A stretch of 64,000 nucleotides of DNA from Halobacteriovorax sp. DA5. Its GTDB lineage: Bacteria; Bdellovibrionota; Bacteriovoracia; Bacteriovoracales; Bacteriovoracaceae. Each line of letters begins with the position of its first letter. Positions within the stretch are counted from its first letter, which is position 1. Shown one piece after another: positions 16,140-25,331 of this stretch. The notes beneath the pieces are model-generated. The model saw only the letters and a list, made by a program, of their open reading frames with translations, made no database searches and was not told the DNA's origin. The stretch is from assembly GCF_002903145.1 (NCBI RefSeq), contig NZ_PPDJ01000011.1, positions 24,656 through 88,655 of the forward strand, written 5' to 3'. The position numbers and the translations under genes are program-made.

Positions 16140-17072
16140 ATGAAAGTATTAATTAGTGGTGGTTCAGGTTTTATTGGCACAAATTTAACACAATCTTTGC
16201 TTGAACACGGCCACGAGGAAGTGCGCATACTCACACGCGATATTTCAAATAAACAAAGCAATGAGCAAGTAAAGTATTACAAGTGGGATGTGGAAAAAGG
16301 CGAAATGGATATGGCGGCCCTTATGGGAGTAGATGCCGTCATTAACCTTGCTGGTGAAAATATCGCAGACTCCCGTTGGAGCGAAGAAAAGAAAGACAAG
16401 ATCTATAACTCACGTATCAACGCGACAAACTTACTTCACGACAAATTAAAACAGCTTGGAACAAGAGGACTCCCTCTGCCGAAAAAATTTGTTAGTACTT
16501 CGGCAATTGGTATTTACGGCGACCGCTCCGATGAAGAGCTCACAAGTGACAGCAGTATCAGCGGTGATTTTTTGGCCGAAGTCTGTCAGCACTGGGAGTC
16601 CAGCGCACTAAGAATTCAAAACCTAGATATTGATGTCAAAATTATCAGAGTTGGAATTGTTCTTTCAAGTGAAGGAGGTGCACTTGCAAAAATGCTCCCC
16701 GCATTTAACCTAGGTCTTGCAGGACGTATTGGCGACGGTCATCAGTACATGAGCTGGATTCACATTAGAGACCTTTGTGACCTTTACTGCTTCTTAATCG
16801 AACATGACACCGAAAAACAAGTCATAAACGGAGTAGCACCTAACCCAATTGAAAATATTGATTTCACACAAACACTGGGAAGAGTTCTTCACCGTCCTAC
16901 TTTTATTCCGCTTCCAGAATTTGCAGCTAAAACAATTTTTGGTGAAATGTCTCAGATTATGCTCGCAAGTCAAAAAGTTTCATGTGAGGAGAATAAGGCC
17001 TGTGGCTTTGAGTACTCATTTAATTTTCTTGAGGCTGCTCTAAGAGATACCCTAAAGAACCATAGCGAATAA
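16140..17072 (+). CDS. TIGR01777-family NAD(P)-dependent epimerase
   Basis: This is an extended short-chain dehydrogenase of the YfcH/SULA type (TIGR01777), 310 residues. The Rossmann glycine motif is ISGGSGFIGTNL at the N-terminus; INLAGENIADSRW and the SAIGIYGDR block are strongly family-specific. The C-terminal DUF1731-like end is recognisable. The substrate is unknown, and nearby genes do not indicate it. The ATG lacks a clear Shine-Dalgarno. Confidence 0.9.
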   Translation: MKVLISGGSGFIGTNLTQSLLEHGHEEVRILTRDISNKQSNEQVKYYKWDVEKGEMDMAALMGVDAVINLAGENIADSRWSEEKKDKIYNSRINATNLLHDKLKQLGTRGLPLPKKFVSTSAIGIYGDRSDEELTSDSSISGDFLAEVCQHWESSALRIQNLDIDVKIIRVGIVLSSEGGALAKMLPAFNLGLAGRIGDGHQYMSWIHIRDLCDLYCFLIEHDTEKQVINGVAPNPIENIDFTQTLGRVLHRPTFIPLPEFAAKTIFGEMSQIMLASQKVSCEENKACGFEYSFNFLEAALRDTLKNHSE

Positions 17073-17121
17073 TTTTCATCCTCTACTATCTTTCTAATTC
17101 AAAAAGAGAGATAATCTCCGA

Positions 17122-17892
17122 ATGGAAGATTTCACATTAGTTCAAGCTCTCATTATTTTTACTCTCATTACTTTCGCAGGATTTATCGACTCCATGGCCG
17201 GAGGTGGTGGCCTAATAACAATCCCTACTTATATTGCAACAGGTGTCCCTGCTCACCTTCTGCTTGGTACGAATAAATGTGTTTCATGTATTTCAAAATC
17301 ACTTTCAATCATTCGCTATGTGAAGCGTGGCAAGATTGACTTTAAATTTATTCTACCTCCAACAATTGCAACTTTTAGTGCTTCTTTAATTGGTGCCCAA
17401 CTTAGCACTATCCTTGAGTCAAAGCACATGGTCTATATTTTAATCTTAATCATTCCAATCATCTTCTTTATGAACCATCTAAAGAAGAAAAGAGAATTAA
17501 TGGATCACTCTCCACTTGAAAAGATGCAGGTTCTTTTTCGCTCAGTTCTTATTGGACTAGTCATTGGTGGTTATGATGGCTTCTTCGGCCCAGGAACCGG
17601 AACATTTCTTATCATCTCAATGATGTTCTTTCTTCATTTCGACATACTTGATGCCTCACCTCATGCGGCATTTATGAACTACGTAAGTAATATTGCGGCC
17701 TTTATTACGTTCTTAATCAAGGGTGCTATTATGTGGAAGATTGTTGCAATCGCCCTGCCGGCAGGACTTCTTGGGAATTACCTCGGCTCAAGCCAAGTTA
17801 TTAATGGCAATAAGGCCACAGTCACAACAGCATTTAATGTTGTTCTTGTGGGCCTTTTATTTAAGTCTATTTACGATATTAGTACGATGTAG
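17122..17892 (+). CDS. TauE/SafE (TSUP) family membrane transporter
   Basis: This 256-residue multi-span membrane protein belongs to the TSUP family, whose members export sulfite, sulfoacetate or related organosulfur anions. The duplicated family motif is visible as DSMAGGGGLITIPT near the N-terminus and GGYDGFFGPGTGTF in the middle. The substrate cannot be deduced. The gene lies 49 bp after the epimerase gene on the same strand, and its last 14 bp overlap a convergent gene. Confidence 0.9.
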   Translation: MEDFTLVQALIIFTLITFAGFIDSMAGGGGLITIPTYIATGVPAHLLLGTNKCVSCISKSLSIIRYVKRGKIDFKFILPPTIATFSASLIGAQLSTILESKHMVYILILIIPIIFFMNHLKKKRELMDHSPLEKMQVLFRSVLIGLVIGGYDGFFGPGTGTFLIISMMFFLHFDILDASPHAAFMNYVSNIAAFITFLIKGAIMWKIVAIALPAGLLGNYLGSSQVINGNKATVTTAFNVVLVGLLFKSIYDISTM

Positions 17893-18391
17893 GACAAGAA
17901 ACTTTTCTAAGTTTAAAAGTGAAAGCGCGATCGATATTGCGAGCTTGAGATCTTAGTTCAACACTTCCCTCAAAGAAAGCTCCAACTTTATTAATTGAAA
18001 GCTTTAGGCGGTGATCAACTTTCTCATACATCTCTTTTTGCGAACGATACATATAAATATCCTCATCAACCTCATAGCTTAGCGAATTCTCACTCCAAGA
18101 ATATTCACCTAGGTCTTGGAAGAGAATAATTGGTGAATACGAGTAATACACATCATCTCTTACACCAGTAAAGAAATTGAAAACATTGATTGGCTCAATA
18201 CGATTAGTCTCAACATTTTTATAAGTTCGAGAAAAGCTATAATCTTCATAAGTGGTAAGATTTCTCTCATAATCAGGTCCATGTGGAACAGACTGCTGAT
18301 TATGTTCAATTGTTTCAAAACATCCGTATAGCTCTTGAGGAGTGATTGCAAATAGGTTTACTGTAACAAGTAAGCTTAATAAGTATTTCAT
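17879..18391 (-). CDS. Secreted hypothetical protein
   Basis: I do not recognise this 170-residue protein. A signal peptide (MKYLLSLLVTVNLFA) is clear. The mature part is rich in Tyr, Ser and charged residues, with predicted beta strands and two cysteines (in LYGCFE and KVSCPTSY) that could form a terminal disulfide. It overlaps the convergent transporter gene by 14 bp. It is probably a small periplasmic or surface protein. Confidence 0.6.
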   Translation of the reverse strand: MKYLLSLLVTVNLFAITPQELYGCFETIEHNQQSVPHGPDYERNLTTYEDYSFSRTYKNVETNRIEPINVFNFFTGVRDDVYYSYSPIILFQDLGEYSWSENSLSYEVDEDIYMYRSQKEMYEKVDHRLKLSINKVGAFFEGSVELRSQARNIDRAFTFKLRKVSCPTSY

Positions 18392-18576
18392 GTGAAAATC
18401 CTTTTCATTTTTATAACTTAGCTACCATTTTAGGTGACAATTAAATTATGAGCAAATAAGCAAAACTTACATCAATAAGAAAATTTAAAGATGTAACAAA
18501 TCACAAGAACTTTACAAGGCGCTGACTTCGTTCAACTTAGGGACAGATAGAATGAGAATGTACTAAGGATGTGTAT

Positions 18577-18762
18577 ATGAAATATTTTTCAATTCTTACT
18601 CTTTGCCTATTATTGACGAATCCTAATAATGAATTGAGAGGAGAAGGGGGAAATTCAATTAAGAACAAAAGCAAACAGGCCAACTTTATTTCTCGAATTC
18701 GACTGAATACAAGAAGAGGCCTTCTTTATTATCCATTCATTCCACGCTACATGATCGCATAG
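18577..18762 (+). CDS. Small secreted peptide, 61 aa
   Basis: The ATG at 18577 follows TAAGGA at good spacing. The product begins with a hydrophobic signal-like stretch (MKYFSILTLCLLLTN) and ends in a basic, aromatic tail (RRGLLYYPFIPRYMIA). No family is recognised. It is short, and the support is the ribosome binding site and signal sequence only. It is convergent with the nitroreductase gene, 3 bp away. Confidence 0.4.
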   Translation: MKYFSILTLCLLLTNPNNELRGEGGNSIKNKSKQANFISRIRLNTRRGLLYYPFIPRYMIA

Positions 18763-18765
18763 TGC

Positions 18766-19551
18766 TTAATGCTTAATGATGAAATCTTCTTTTGGAAATC
18801 TAAACTGTGGGCCGTAAACGCCTTTACTAGAACGCTTTCCTACTCCAAGTACCATTGTGACATAATCCTTGCATCCAAGACCTAATAGCTTCTTTACGCG
18901 TTTAGCATCAAAGCCTTCCATTGGAAGCGTGTCATAACCTTGAGCGCGAATTGATAGCATGATATTTTCACAGGCAAGTGCCGTTGTCTTATGTGCCCAA
19001 GTTCTAAGCTCAGATGGAAACATTGGCTCACGAAAGATCACTTGGAATAGGCCAATTGTATTATAGAACGCCCATTTAAGAGGTGAAAAAATACCAAAAG
19101 GTCCCATATAACCATAGGCCATTGGGGCGATCTTTGAATAGTACGCTTTTACGGCCTTAGGAACTTCAATGCCATCTTTCTTTGAGGCAGCTTCAAGAGA
19201 AGCAAGCATGCGCTCACAATTCCTCTTCCAAGTGCCAGTCTTTGCCACACAGACAATTAGATGCTTGGCTGTTTTGGCACCATTTTGACCAAAACAAAGT
19301 TTTGCAAGTTCTGATCTCTTATCTTCAGATTTAACCCAGTGAAACTCCCAAGGTTGAAGATTAGATGAATTTGGTGCAAGCAGACCGTGCTCAATTGCCT
19401 TTTGAACAACCTCATCCGGAACTTCTTCATCACCAAAGACACGAACAGAGCGGCGTGAAGAGACAACTTTTTCGAATTCTTTAAAATCAATTTCCGGAGC
19501 AACTTCCGTATAATTTAATTCAAGTTCTTCAGTAAAAATATTATCACTCAC
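18766..19551 (-). CDS. Nitroreductase-family oxidoreductase
   Basis: This FMN-dependent oxidoreductase has 261 residues. The N-terminal FMN-binding block SSRRSVRVFGDEEVPDEVV and the APNSSNLQPWEF segment are diagnostic. The C-terminal half is longer than in minimal nitroreductases. The GTG start is preceded by AAGGGAG. It starts 19 bp after pepN on the same strand, so the two are likely co-transcribed. The physiological substrate is unknown. Confidence 0.88.
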   Translation of the reverse strand: MSDNIFTEELELNYTEVAPEIDFKEFEKVVSSRRSVRVFGDEEVPDEVVQKAIEHGLLAPNSSNLQPWEFHWVKSEDKRSELAKLCFGQNGAKTAKHLIVCVAKTGTWKRNCERMLASLEAASKKDGIEVPKAVKAYYSKIAPMAYGYMGPFGIFSPLKWAFYNTIGLFQVIFREPMFPSELRTWAHKTTALACENIMLSIRAQGYDTLPMEGFDAKRVKKLLGLGCKDYVTMVLGVGKRSSKGVYGPQFRFPKEDFIIKH

Positions 19552-19570
19552 GCCAGTCTCCCTTCGTTAA

Positions 19571-22186
19571 CTATGAATTTAAAGTTTTAGATAGTTTTTC
19601 AAAAACATTCTTCGAAGTCTTTTCGTCATTAACGATTGCTTCAAGCTCAAGACGTGCAATCTCTTTAAGATCAGCTGGCATCTTACGGTAATCATTAAAT
19701 GCACCAGCAAGTCGAGAACCTGATTGAGGGTTAATTGCATCAACCTCTCTAATCATTTCAGCAATGAACTTAAGTCCACGTCCACTTTCGTGATTGAATT
19801 GAACTTTATTACGAGCAAATGTTCCAATTAGTGACGATACTAAGTTTGGTACATTCATATCAAAGACTTCATCTTTCATTAACTCTTGTACGCGATCAAA
19901 AGTTGAGTCATCACTTGAACTTGCCTGAACACTTAGCCACTTTTGCATAACAAGAGTTTGATCTTTAAAACGTGTATAGAACTCTTGTAAAGACTCAGCA
20001 GCACCAGGAAGCTTTTCGTGAACGATAACAGCTAGAGAGTTCATCATATCAGTCATATTTGTCGCAGTTTCAAAACACTTACGAGCAAGAGCTTGGTGTC
20101 CATCAATTTTAGCAAGACAACTAAGAGTAAAGCCTCTTAACCTTCTCTCACCCATTGCCTTAGCATCTACCTTGAATTCTCTTTCCGTACTAAGATCATT
20201 GTAAATAGCAACTAGATCTTGTTCATAAGTACTCGCAAGTAGCGTATATAACTTTTCTCTTGCTTCATCGATAGCGCGATAATCTGGGATAGTAATTGTT
20301 GAAGCAATATCAGTCATCGATGGCAGCCCAAGACATACGGCCTTAAACTCTTCATCAATATTTTGATCCTTAAGGATTGCCCCCCATGCTTGAATAAATT
20401 TCTCATCAACTTGGTAATTTGAATCACTAAGAAGTGCATGAATATTTTTAAGAGCAAGTGCTTGTCCCGCTTCATAACGATTGAAATCGTCATTATCATT
20501 TGCCATTAAGAAAATGAAGTCTCCATCTGTTAGATCCGATCGTAGAACAACAGGTGCACTGAAGTTTCTATTTAGAGATGCTACTGGTCTTTCTGTGATA
20601 TTTTCAAATACGAATACTTCTGAATCTTTTTTAATATGAAGAAGTCCTCTTCCAAGATCAGCTTGATCGTCTCTATTTTTCAGAGCAAGCTTCATATCAA
20701 CACCTTTGCTATCAAGAAGTCCGATAACAAATGGCATATGGAATGGCTCTTTTGTTGGCTGCCCTGGAGTTGCAGGCGTTGATTGATTTACAGTTAGAGT
20801 AAATTCATTTGCCGCTTCATCGTAACTAGTCGTTACATCAAGAACAGGTGTTCCCGCTTGATCATACCATCTTCTAAATTGAGAGAAATCGTAATTATCA
20901 TTGGCGACACTCATTGCATTTGTGAAATCTGCTGTCGTTACCGCTTGCCCATCATATAGCTCAAAATACTTATCCATACCACGTTGGAAACCTTCTTCTC
21001 CAAGTAGTGTGTGATACATACGAATGACTTCTGAACCTTTTTCATAAATAGTCATGGTATAGAAGTTATTCATTTCAATGTATGACTTTGGCTGAATTGG
21101 GTGTGACTGCGGGCCAGCATCTTCAGGGAACTGAGCTGCTCTAAGATTAATAACGTCGTTAATACGACAAACTGATCTTGAGTTTAGATCTGCAGAGAAC
21201 TCTTGGTCTCTAAATACAGTAAGACCTTCTTTAAGAGTTAGCTGGAACCAATCACGACAAGTTACACGATTTCCTGTCCAGTTGTGGAAGTACTCATGTC
21301 CAACTACTGATTCAATACCAAAGAAGTTATGATCTTCTGCTGTCTCTTTTGAAGCAAGAACGTAAGCAGAGTTAAAGATATTTAAACCTTTGTTCTCCAT
21401 TGCACCCATATTGAATGAGTCAACGGCAACAATCATATAGATATCAAGATCGTACTCAAGTCTAAATCTATCTTCATCCCACTTCATTGACTTCTTAAGT
21501 GATTCCATTGCATGGTGAGACTTATCTTCATTTCCTTTATCAACAAAAACCTGAAGCTTAACTTCACGGCCTGACTTTGTTGTAAATGTATCTTCAATTA
21601 GAGCAAGATCTCCAGCGACAAGAGCATAAAGGTATGCAGGCTTTGCAAAAGGATCATTCCACACAGCAAAGTGCTTCCCACCTTCTAGATCGCCTTGTTC
21701 AATTAGGTTTCCGTTAGATAGTAGAAATGGGTATGCTGCTTTGTCTGCAACGATCTTAGTTGTAAAAATGCTTAAATTATCTGGACGGTCGATAAAGTAA
21801 GTAATTCTTCTAAATCCTTCAGGCTCATTTTGCGTACAAAACATTCCACCTGATTTATATAAACCATCAAGAGCAGTGTTGGCCTTTGGGTTAATTTCAT
21901 TGTGAATCTCAAGAGTGAACTTTTCTGTTGGAAGTGCACTAAGAGTTAAGATCTCTTTTTCTTCGTTGTAGTTTTTAAATTCTTCGCCGTTAACTTTTAC
22001 AGATTTTAGAATTAATTCTTCACCATTAAGTTCAAGAGTCTGACCGCTTAATGGGACAATTTCCATCGTTGAATATACTTGAGTTTTTGTATCATCTAAA
22101 TGGAATTCAAGATTAACTGTCTCGATTTTGTGAGTTGGCGCATGATAATCCGCCAAATACTTGACCACAGGAGTTTCGCTTTTCAT
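19571..22186 (-). CDS. pepN: Aminopeptidase N (M1 family)
   Basis: This is a zinc aminopeptidase of 871 residues that removes N-terminal residues from peptides. The substrate-binding GAMENKG motif and the zinc site HEYFHNW with the downstream glutamate in LKEGLTVFRDQEF are intact. Length and the C-terminal domain match the proteobacterial PepN branch. No signal peptide is seen, so it is cytoplasmic. In a peptide-feeding lifestyle it would complement the dipeptide transporter at 42.7 kb (inference). ACGAGGT precedes the ATG. Confidence 0.96.
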   Translation of the reverse strand: MKSETPVVKYLADYHAPTHKIETVNLEFHLDDTKTQVYSTMEIVPLSGQTLELNGEELILKSVKVNGEEFKNYNEEKEILTLSALPTEKFTLEIHNEINPKANTALDGLYKSGGMFCTQNEPEGFRRITYFIDRPDNLSIFTTKIVADKAAYPFLLSNGNLIEQGDLEGGKHFAVWNDPFAKPAYLYALVAGDLALIEDTFTTKSGREVKLQVFVDKGNEDKSHHAMESLKKSMKWDEDRFRLEYDLDIYMIVAVDSFNMGAMENKGLNIFNSAYVLASKETAEDHNFFGIESVVGHEYFHNWTGNRVTCRDWFQLTLKEGLTVFRDQEFSADLNSRSVCRINDVINLRAAQFPEDAGPQSHPIQPKSYIEMNNFYTMTIYEKGSEVIRMYHTLLGEEGFQRGMDKYFELYDGQAVTTADFTNAMSVANDNYDFSQFRRWYDQAGTPVLDVTTSYDEAANEFTLTVNQSTPATPGQPTKEPFHMPFVIGLLDSKGVDMKLALKNRDDQADLGRGLLHIKKDSEVFVFENITERPVASLNRNFSAPVVLRSDLTDGDFIFLMANDNDDFNRYEAGQALALKNIHALLSDSNYQVDEKFIQAWGAILKDQNIDEEFKAVCLGLPSMTDIASTITIPDYRAIDEAREKLYTLLASTYEQDLVAIYNDLSTEREFKVDAKAMGERRLRGFTLSCLAKIDGHQALARKCFETATNMTDMMNSLAVIVHEKLPGAAESLQEFYTRFKDQTLVMQKWLSVQASSSDDSTFDRVQELMKDEVFDMNVPNLVSSLIGTFARNKVQFNHESGRGLKFIAEMIREVDAINPQSGSRLAGAFNDYRKMPADLKEIARLELEAIVNDEKTSKNVFEKLSKTLNS

Positions 22187-22325
22187 ATATACCTCGTTAT
22201 TTCCTATAATTTTGAGTATTTATTTGTAGAATTTGCCACAATTTGAACTGAATGAAAACTTTGATTAGAATATATTTAATATTAAACACTTAAATTAATT
22301 TAGAGATTATTAAAGTGAGAACTTG

Positions 22326-23057
22326 ATGGATGCGAATAAGAAATTTTATTTCTCAGAAATTCCCTTTGAAGAGAAGATAAGTTTTTTAAAAAGGGCCCTA
22401 AGCGATGGATTAATCATTGAAATCTGGCGCAAAGGACAAGAAAAAGACAAAGTCGAAAGCTTCAAAATTAAATCTTTTGATGAAAGTGAACTCGAATTCA
22501 CTCTAGACTTTGACGCAAGCCTAATTGCGAAATTGGCAGGTTCAAAAAACAAGGACAATGAAGTTCTTCTAAAAATTAAGTTTAAATCAGTTATTTTATT
22601 TTCGAGTTCATACCTAAGCTTCATTGCGGCAGAAGAAGTTTATAAGCTTAAAGTTGATCGTCCCGTCTATAAGAGTCAGCAACGATCTAACTACCGCTTG
22701 CATGCAAATGCTTACATCCCTATTCAGATTAAAATCGAAGAAGATGTCTTTGATTGCAACGATATCTCGGCCGGTGGAATTAGCTTTAACTGCCCAAAAG
22801 ACTTCGCTGACAAATTCAAGAAAGAATCAATTTTTGATAATGCAACGGTAAGACTTGCGTCGAAACGATTTGAAATTCCACAAGTAAAAATTGCAGCGAC
22901 TTGGCCAATTGAAAATAATGAAGAAACACCAATGGGGATTGGTATCGCCTTTATGAATATGGACAAAGAAGTCGAAGAAGATCTTGTGCTTTCAATTAAT
23001 TCAGAGGCCCGCGGAGAAGAGCTTAGGAAGCAGGCGGCAATGAAGAAAGGCACTTAG
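22326..23057 (+). CDS. PilZ-domain c-di-GMP receptor protein
   Basis: This soluble protein has ~243 residues. An N-terminal YcgR-like beta domain (~1-110) is followed by a C-terminal PilZ domain. Both c-di-GMP contacts are present: R120-x3-R124 (RSNYR) and D146-I-S-A-G-G. It should therefore bind c-di-GMP and relay it to a motility or envelope target. Start ATG 22326 is preferred over the adjacent TTG. It overlaps the convergent lipoprotein gene by 35 bp at the 3' end. Confidence 0.85.
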   Translation: MDANKKFYFSEIPFEEKISFLKRALSDGLIIEIWRKGQEKDKVESFKIKSFDESELEFTLDFDASLIAKLAGSKNKDNEVLLKIKFKSVILFSSSYLSFIAAEEVYKLKVDRPVYKSQQRSNYRLHANAYIPIQIKIEEDVFDCNDISAGGISFNCPKDFADKFKKESIFDNATVRLASKRFEIPQVKIAATWPIENNEETPMGIGIAFMNMDKEVEEDLVLSINSEARGEELRKQAAMKKGT

Positions 23058-23997
23058 AGCTTTTATTTTCTTTTAAATTCAACTCTTTGAAGTAAGTATC
23101 TAACTCAACTTGTTTGAGAATATCTTTTAATACCCTCTCATTACCTTTAGAAAAGTAATCCTTGAAAGCAAGAATTGTTTCAAGCTTAGGGCACCCGATT
23201 GGCATACTAAGAATGAAGGCATTAATATCTTCTTGCTTAATGCCCTCAGTGAGAAAGCGCTTATAATTTCTATCGTGCCAGGCCTCGAGGTAGCGGGCCA
23301 GATAAACAGATATTCCAGTTTTATGTGAATCAATTTTAAAGAAGTTTTTTGCAACAAAATCCTTGAGATCTTCATGATTCGGAATGGCACTTATCAAGGC
23401 ACCAAGATCTTTGTAAGCAATGCTGCCTTGATCTTTTTCAAGTAAGTAGATAAACATTCTCAAGTCTCCCGATTTCTCAAACCAAGGCCTAGGAAGCTTG
23501 ATGGCCATGAGATAGAAAGACTTTTTGGCCTTGTCAGAATTTGTAGCATTAACTAATTTTAAAAATTTTCCTCTAAGACTTTGGAAATAATCATAGCACT
23601 TATAGTGATGGCAATTGGCCATTGCCGCTAAGTACATTTCGACTTGAACAGTGCTCATCTCCCCTTCTTCAAGTGAAAGATGAGAGCAGCCGCCAACAGA
23701 AATAAGCTTGCCACAAATATAGTAGATATCATCTCCATAATGAACGTGATACCTTTTGAACTCTTTCTTTGAACGATTTAAAATACTTACAAGTGAACTT
23801 CGGTATTCAATAGGCCCATTTAGAGAGCTTAGGATTTCTTTTCGATCACAAAAAGTATTTAAATCACAAGGAGGTTTCCAATCAGAAACTTCAATTTGTG
23901 TTTTTTCATCTTGAATATTCTGCTGCTGACACGAAGCAAAAACAGTTAAGATAATAAACATGATGCATGTTTTAAAAGTGAATAATTTAAGTACCAT
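23023..23997 (-). CDS. Lipoprotein of unknown function
   Basis: The ATG at 23997 gives a lipoprotein signal (hydrophobic stretch MFIILTVFASCQQQ, lipobox FASC). The longer frame from TTG 24036 has no such logic and is rejected. The mature ~300 residues are mostly helical with several cysteines (CDLNTFCD, CGKLISVGGC, NCHHYKCYD) that may form disulfides. No family is recognised. It is divergent from the sphingolipid operon and shares its regulatory region. Confidence 0.65.
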   Translation of the reverse strand: MVLKLFTFKTCIMFIILTVFASCQQQNIQDEKTQIEVSDWKPPCDLNTFCDRKEILSSLNGPIEYRSSLVSILNRSKKEFKRYHVHYGDDIYYICGKLISVGGCSHLSLEEGEMSTVQVEMYLAAMANCHHYKCYDYFQSLRGKFLKLVNATNSDKAKKSFYLMAIKLPRPWFEKSGDLRMFIYLLEKDQGSIAYKDLGALISAIPNHEDLKDFVAKNFFKIDSHKTGISVYLARYLEAWHDRNYKRFLTEGIKQEDINAFILSMPIGCPKLETILAFKDYFSKGNERVLKDILKQVELDTYFKELNLKENKSSKCLSSLPPAS

Positions 23998-24023
23998 AGG
24001 CGCTGTCACTGTGCGTATAATTT

Positions 24024-24053
24024 GTTGACTTGTCAACTCAATCTAGCTAAATT
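24024..24053 (+). promoter_or_regulatory. Candidate promoter and palindromic operator of the sphingolipid operon
   Basis: TTGACT (24025-24030) and TAAATT (24048-24053) are spaced by 17 bases, a plausible sigma-70 promoter. The -35 is embedded in the perfect 14-bp palindrome GTTGACTTGTCAAC (24024-24037), which could be a repressor operator. It lies between the divergent lipoprotein and the spt gene. Confidence 0.45.
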
Positions 24054-24098
24054 CAAGCTTACCTCTATTATTAATACAATTCGAATGAGATGTGAAAT

Positions 24099-25307
24099 AT
24101 GGCACTAAAATTTTCTAGCGCAGCTGACCGCTTGATGGACATGGCAGCAATGCTAAAATCTAAAGATCTTTATCCTTTTTTCCGCCAAATTGGTGACTCA
24201 GAAGGAACGATAGTAAAGATTGATGGAAAAGATCAAATCATGATCGGTTCAAATAACTACCTAGGCCTAACACATCACCCTCACGTAAAAGAAGCGGCCA
24301 TTAAGGCCATTGAAAAATATGGAACTGGTTGTACAGGATCTCGTTTCTTAAACGGTAACCTAACAATTCACGAAGAACTTGAAGAAAAGCTAGCGCGCTA
24401 CCTAGGACACGAAAAAGCTCTTATCTTCTCAACTGGTATGCAAACAAATCTTGGTGCTCTTTCTGCTATCTGTGGCCCAAGAGACTGTATGCTCTTTGAT
24501 TCAGAAAATCATGCTTCAATTATCGATGCCTCTCGCCTAGCAATGGGAACGACATTTAAGTATCGCCACAACGATATGGAGTCTTTAGAAGAGCAACTTG
24601 AAGCAAATATTGATCGCTTCCAAAAAGTAATCATCGTTGCAGATGGTGTTTTCTCAATGACTGGTGATATTGCAAACCTACCAGAGATGGTTAGACTTGC
24701 TGAAAAGTATGGTGCTTATATTTACGTCGACGATGCTCACGGTATCGGTGTTATGGGAGAAAAAGGCGCTGGGACAATGAACCACTTTGGTGTAACTGAT
24801 AAGGTTCACTTAAACATGGGAACATTCTCAAAGTCATTTGCTTCAATTGGTGGAGTTCTTTCAGGTGATGCTGAAACAATCAACTATGTAAAACACCTAG
24901 CAAGATCTTTCATGTTCTCTGCTTCAATGGCACCATCTGCTGTAGCAACTGTTTCTGCATGTATTGACGTTATTAACTCTGACGATACAATTCACGATCG
25001 CCTATGGGACAATGTTAAATTCATGAGAAATGGTTTCCAGGAAATCGGTTTCTATACATACAACTCTCAAACTCCTATTATTCCAATCTTTATTGGTGAT
25101 GATGTTAAATCAATGCTTGTAACTAAATTTCTAGGTGAAAATGGAGTCTTTGCAACTCCAGTTGTACCACCGGCAGTTCCTAAGGGTGAAGCATTAATCA
25201 GAACAAGTTACATGGCCACTCACAACAAGAGTGAGCTAACAAAAGTTCTAGAAGTTTTTGCAAGAGCAAAGAAAGAGTTTGATATCCCTTCGACAATGGG
25301 ACACTAA
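24099..25307 (+). CDS. spt: Serine palmitoyltransferase (alpha-oxoamine synthase family)
   Basis: This PLP enzyme of 402 residues condenses serine with a fatty acyl thioester to make 3-ketosphinganine, the first step of sphingolipid synthesis. The PLP lysine is K245 in GTFSKSFASIGG, a form closer to serine palmitoyltransferases than to KBL or BioF; D211/D212 and H214 are in DDAHGIG. Soluble bacterial SPTs have been characterised from Bacteriovorax (Bdellovibrio) stolpii. The next two genes fit ceramide synthesis, which supports SPT over glycine C-acetyltransferase. No biotin or threonine-degradation gene is nearby. Confidence 0.85.
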   Translation: MALKFSSAADRLMDMAAMLKSKDLYPFFRQIGDSEGTIVKIDGKDQIMIGSNNYLGLTHHPHVKEAAIKAIEKYGTGCTGSRFLNGNLTIHEELEEKLARYLGHEKALIFSTGMQTNLGALSAICGPRDCMLFDSENHASIIDASRLAMGTTFKYRHNDMESLEEQLEANIDRFQKVIIVADGVFSMTGDIANLPEMVRLAEKYGAYIYVDDAHGIGVMGEKGAGTMNHFGVTDKVHLNMGTFSKSFASIGGVLSGDAETINYVKHLARSFMFSASMAPSAVATVSACIDVINSDDTIHDRLWDNVKFMRNGFQEIGFYTYNSQTPIIPIFIGDDVKSMLVTKFLGENGVFATPVVPPAVPKGEALIRTSYMATHNKSELTKVLEVFARAKKEFDIPSTMGH

Positions 25308-25331
25308 TTATATTTTTAAGGAGATAAGTCT

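Noticed and set aside
23998..24036. TTG start of the lipoprotein at 24036
   Set aside because: It adds residues before the lipoprotein signal and has no ribosome binding site; the bases there form the promoter palindrome.
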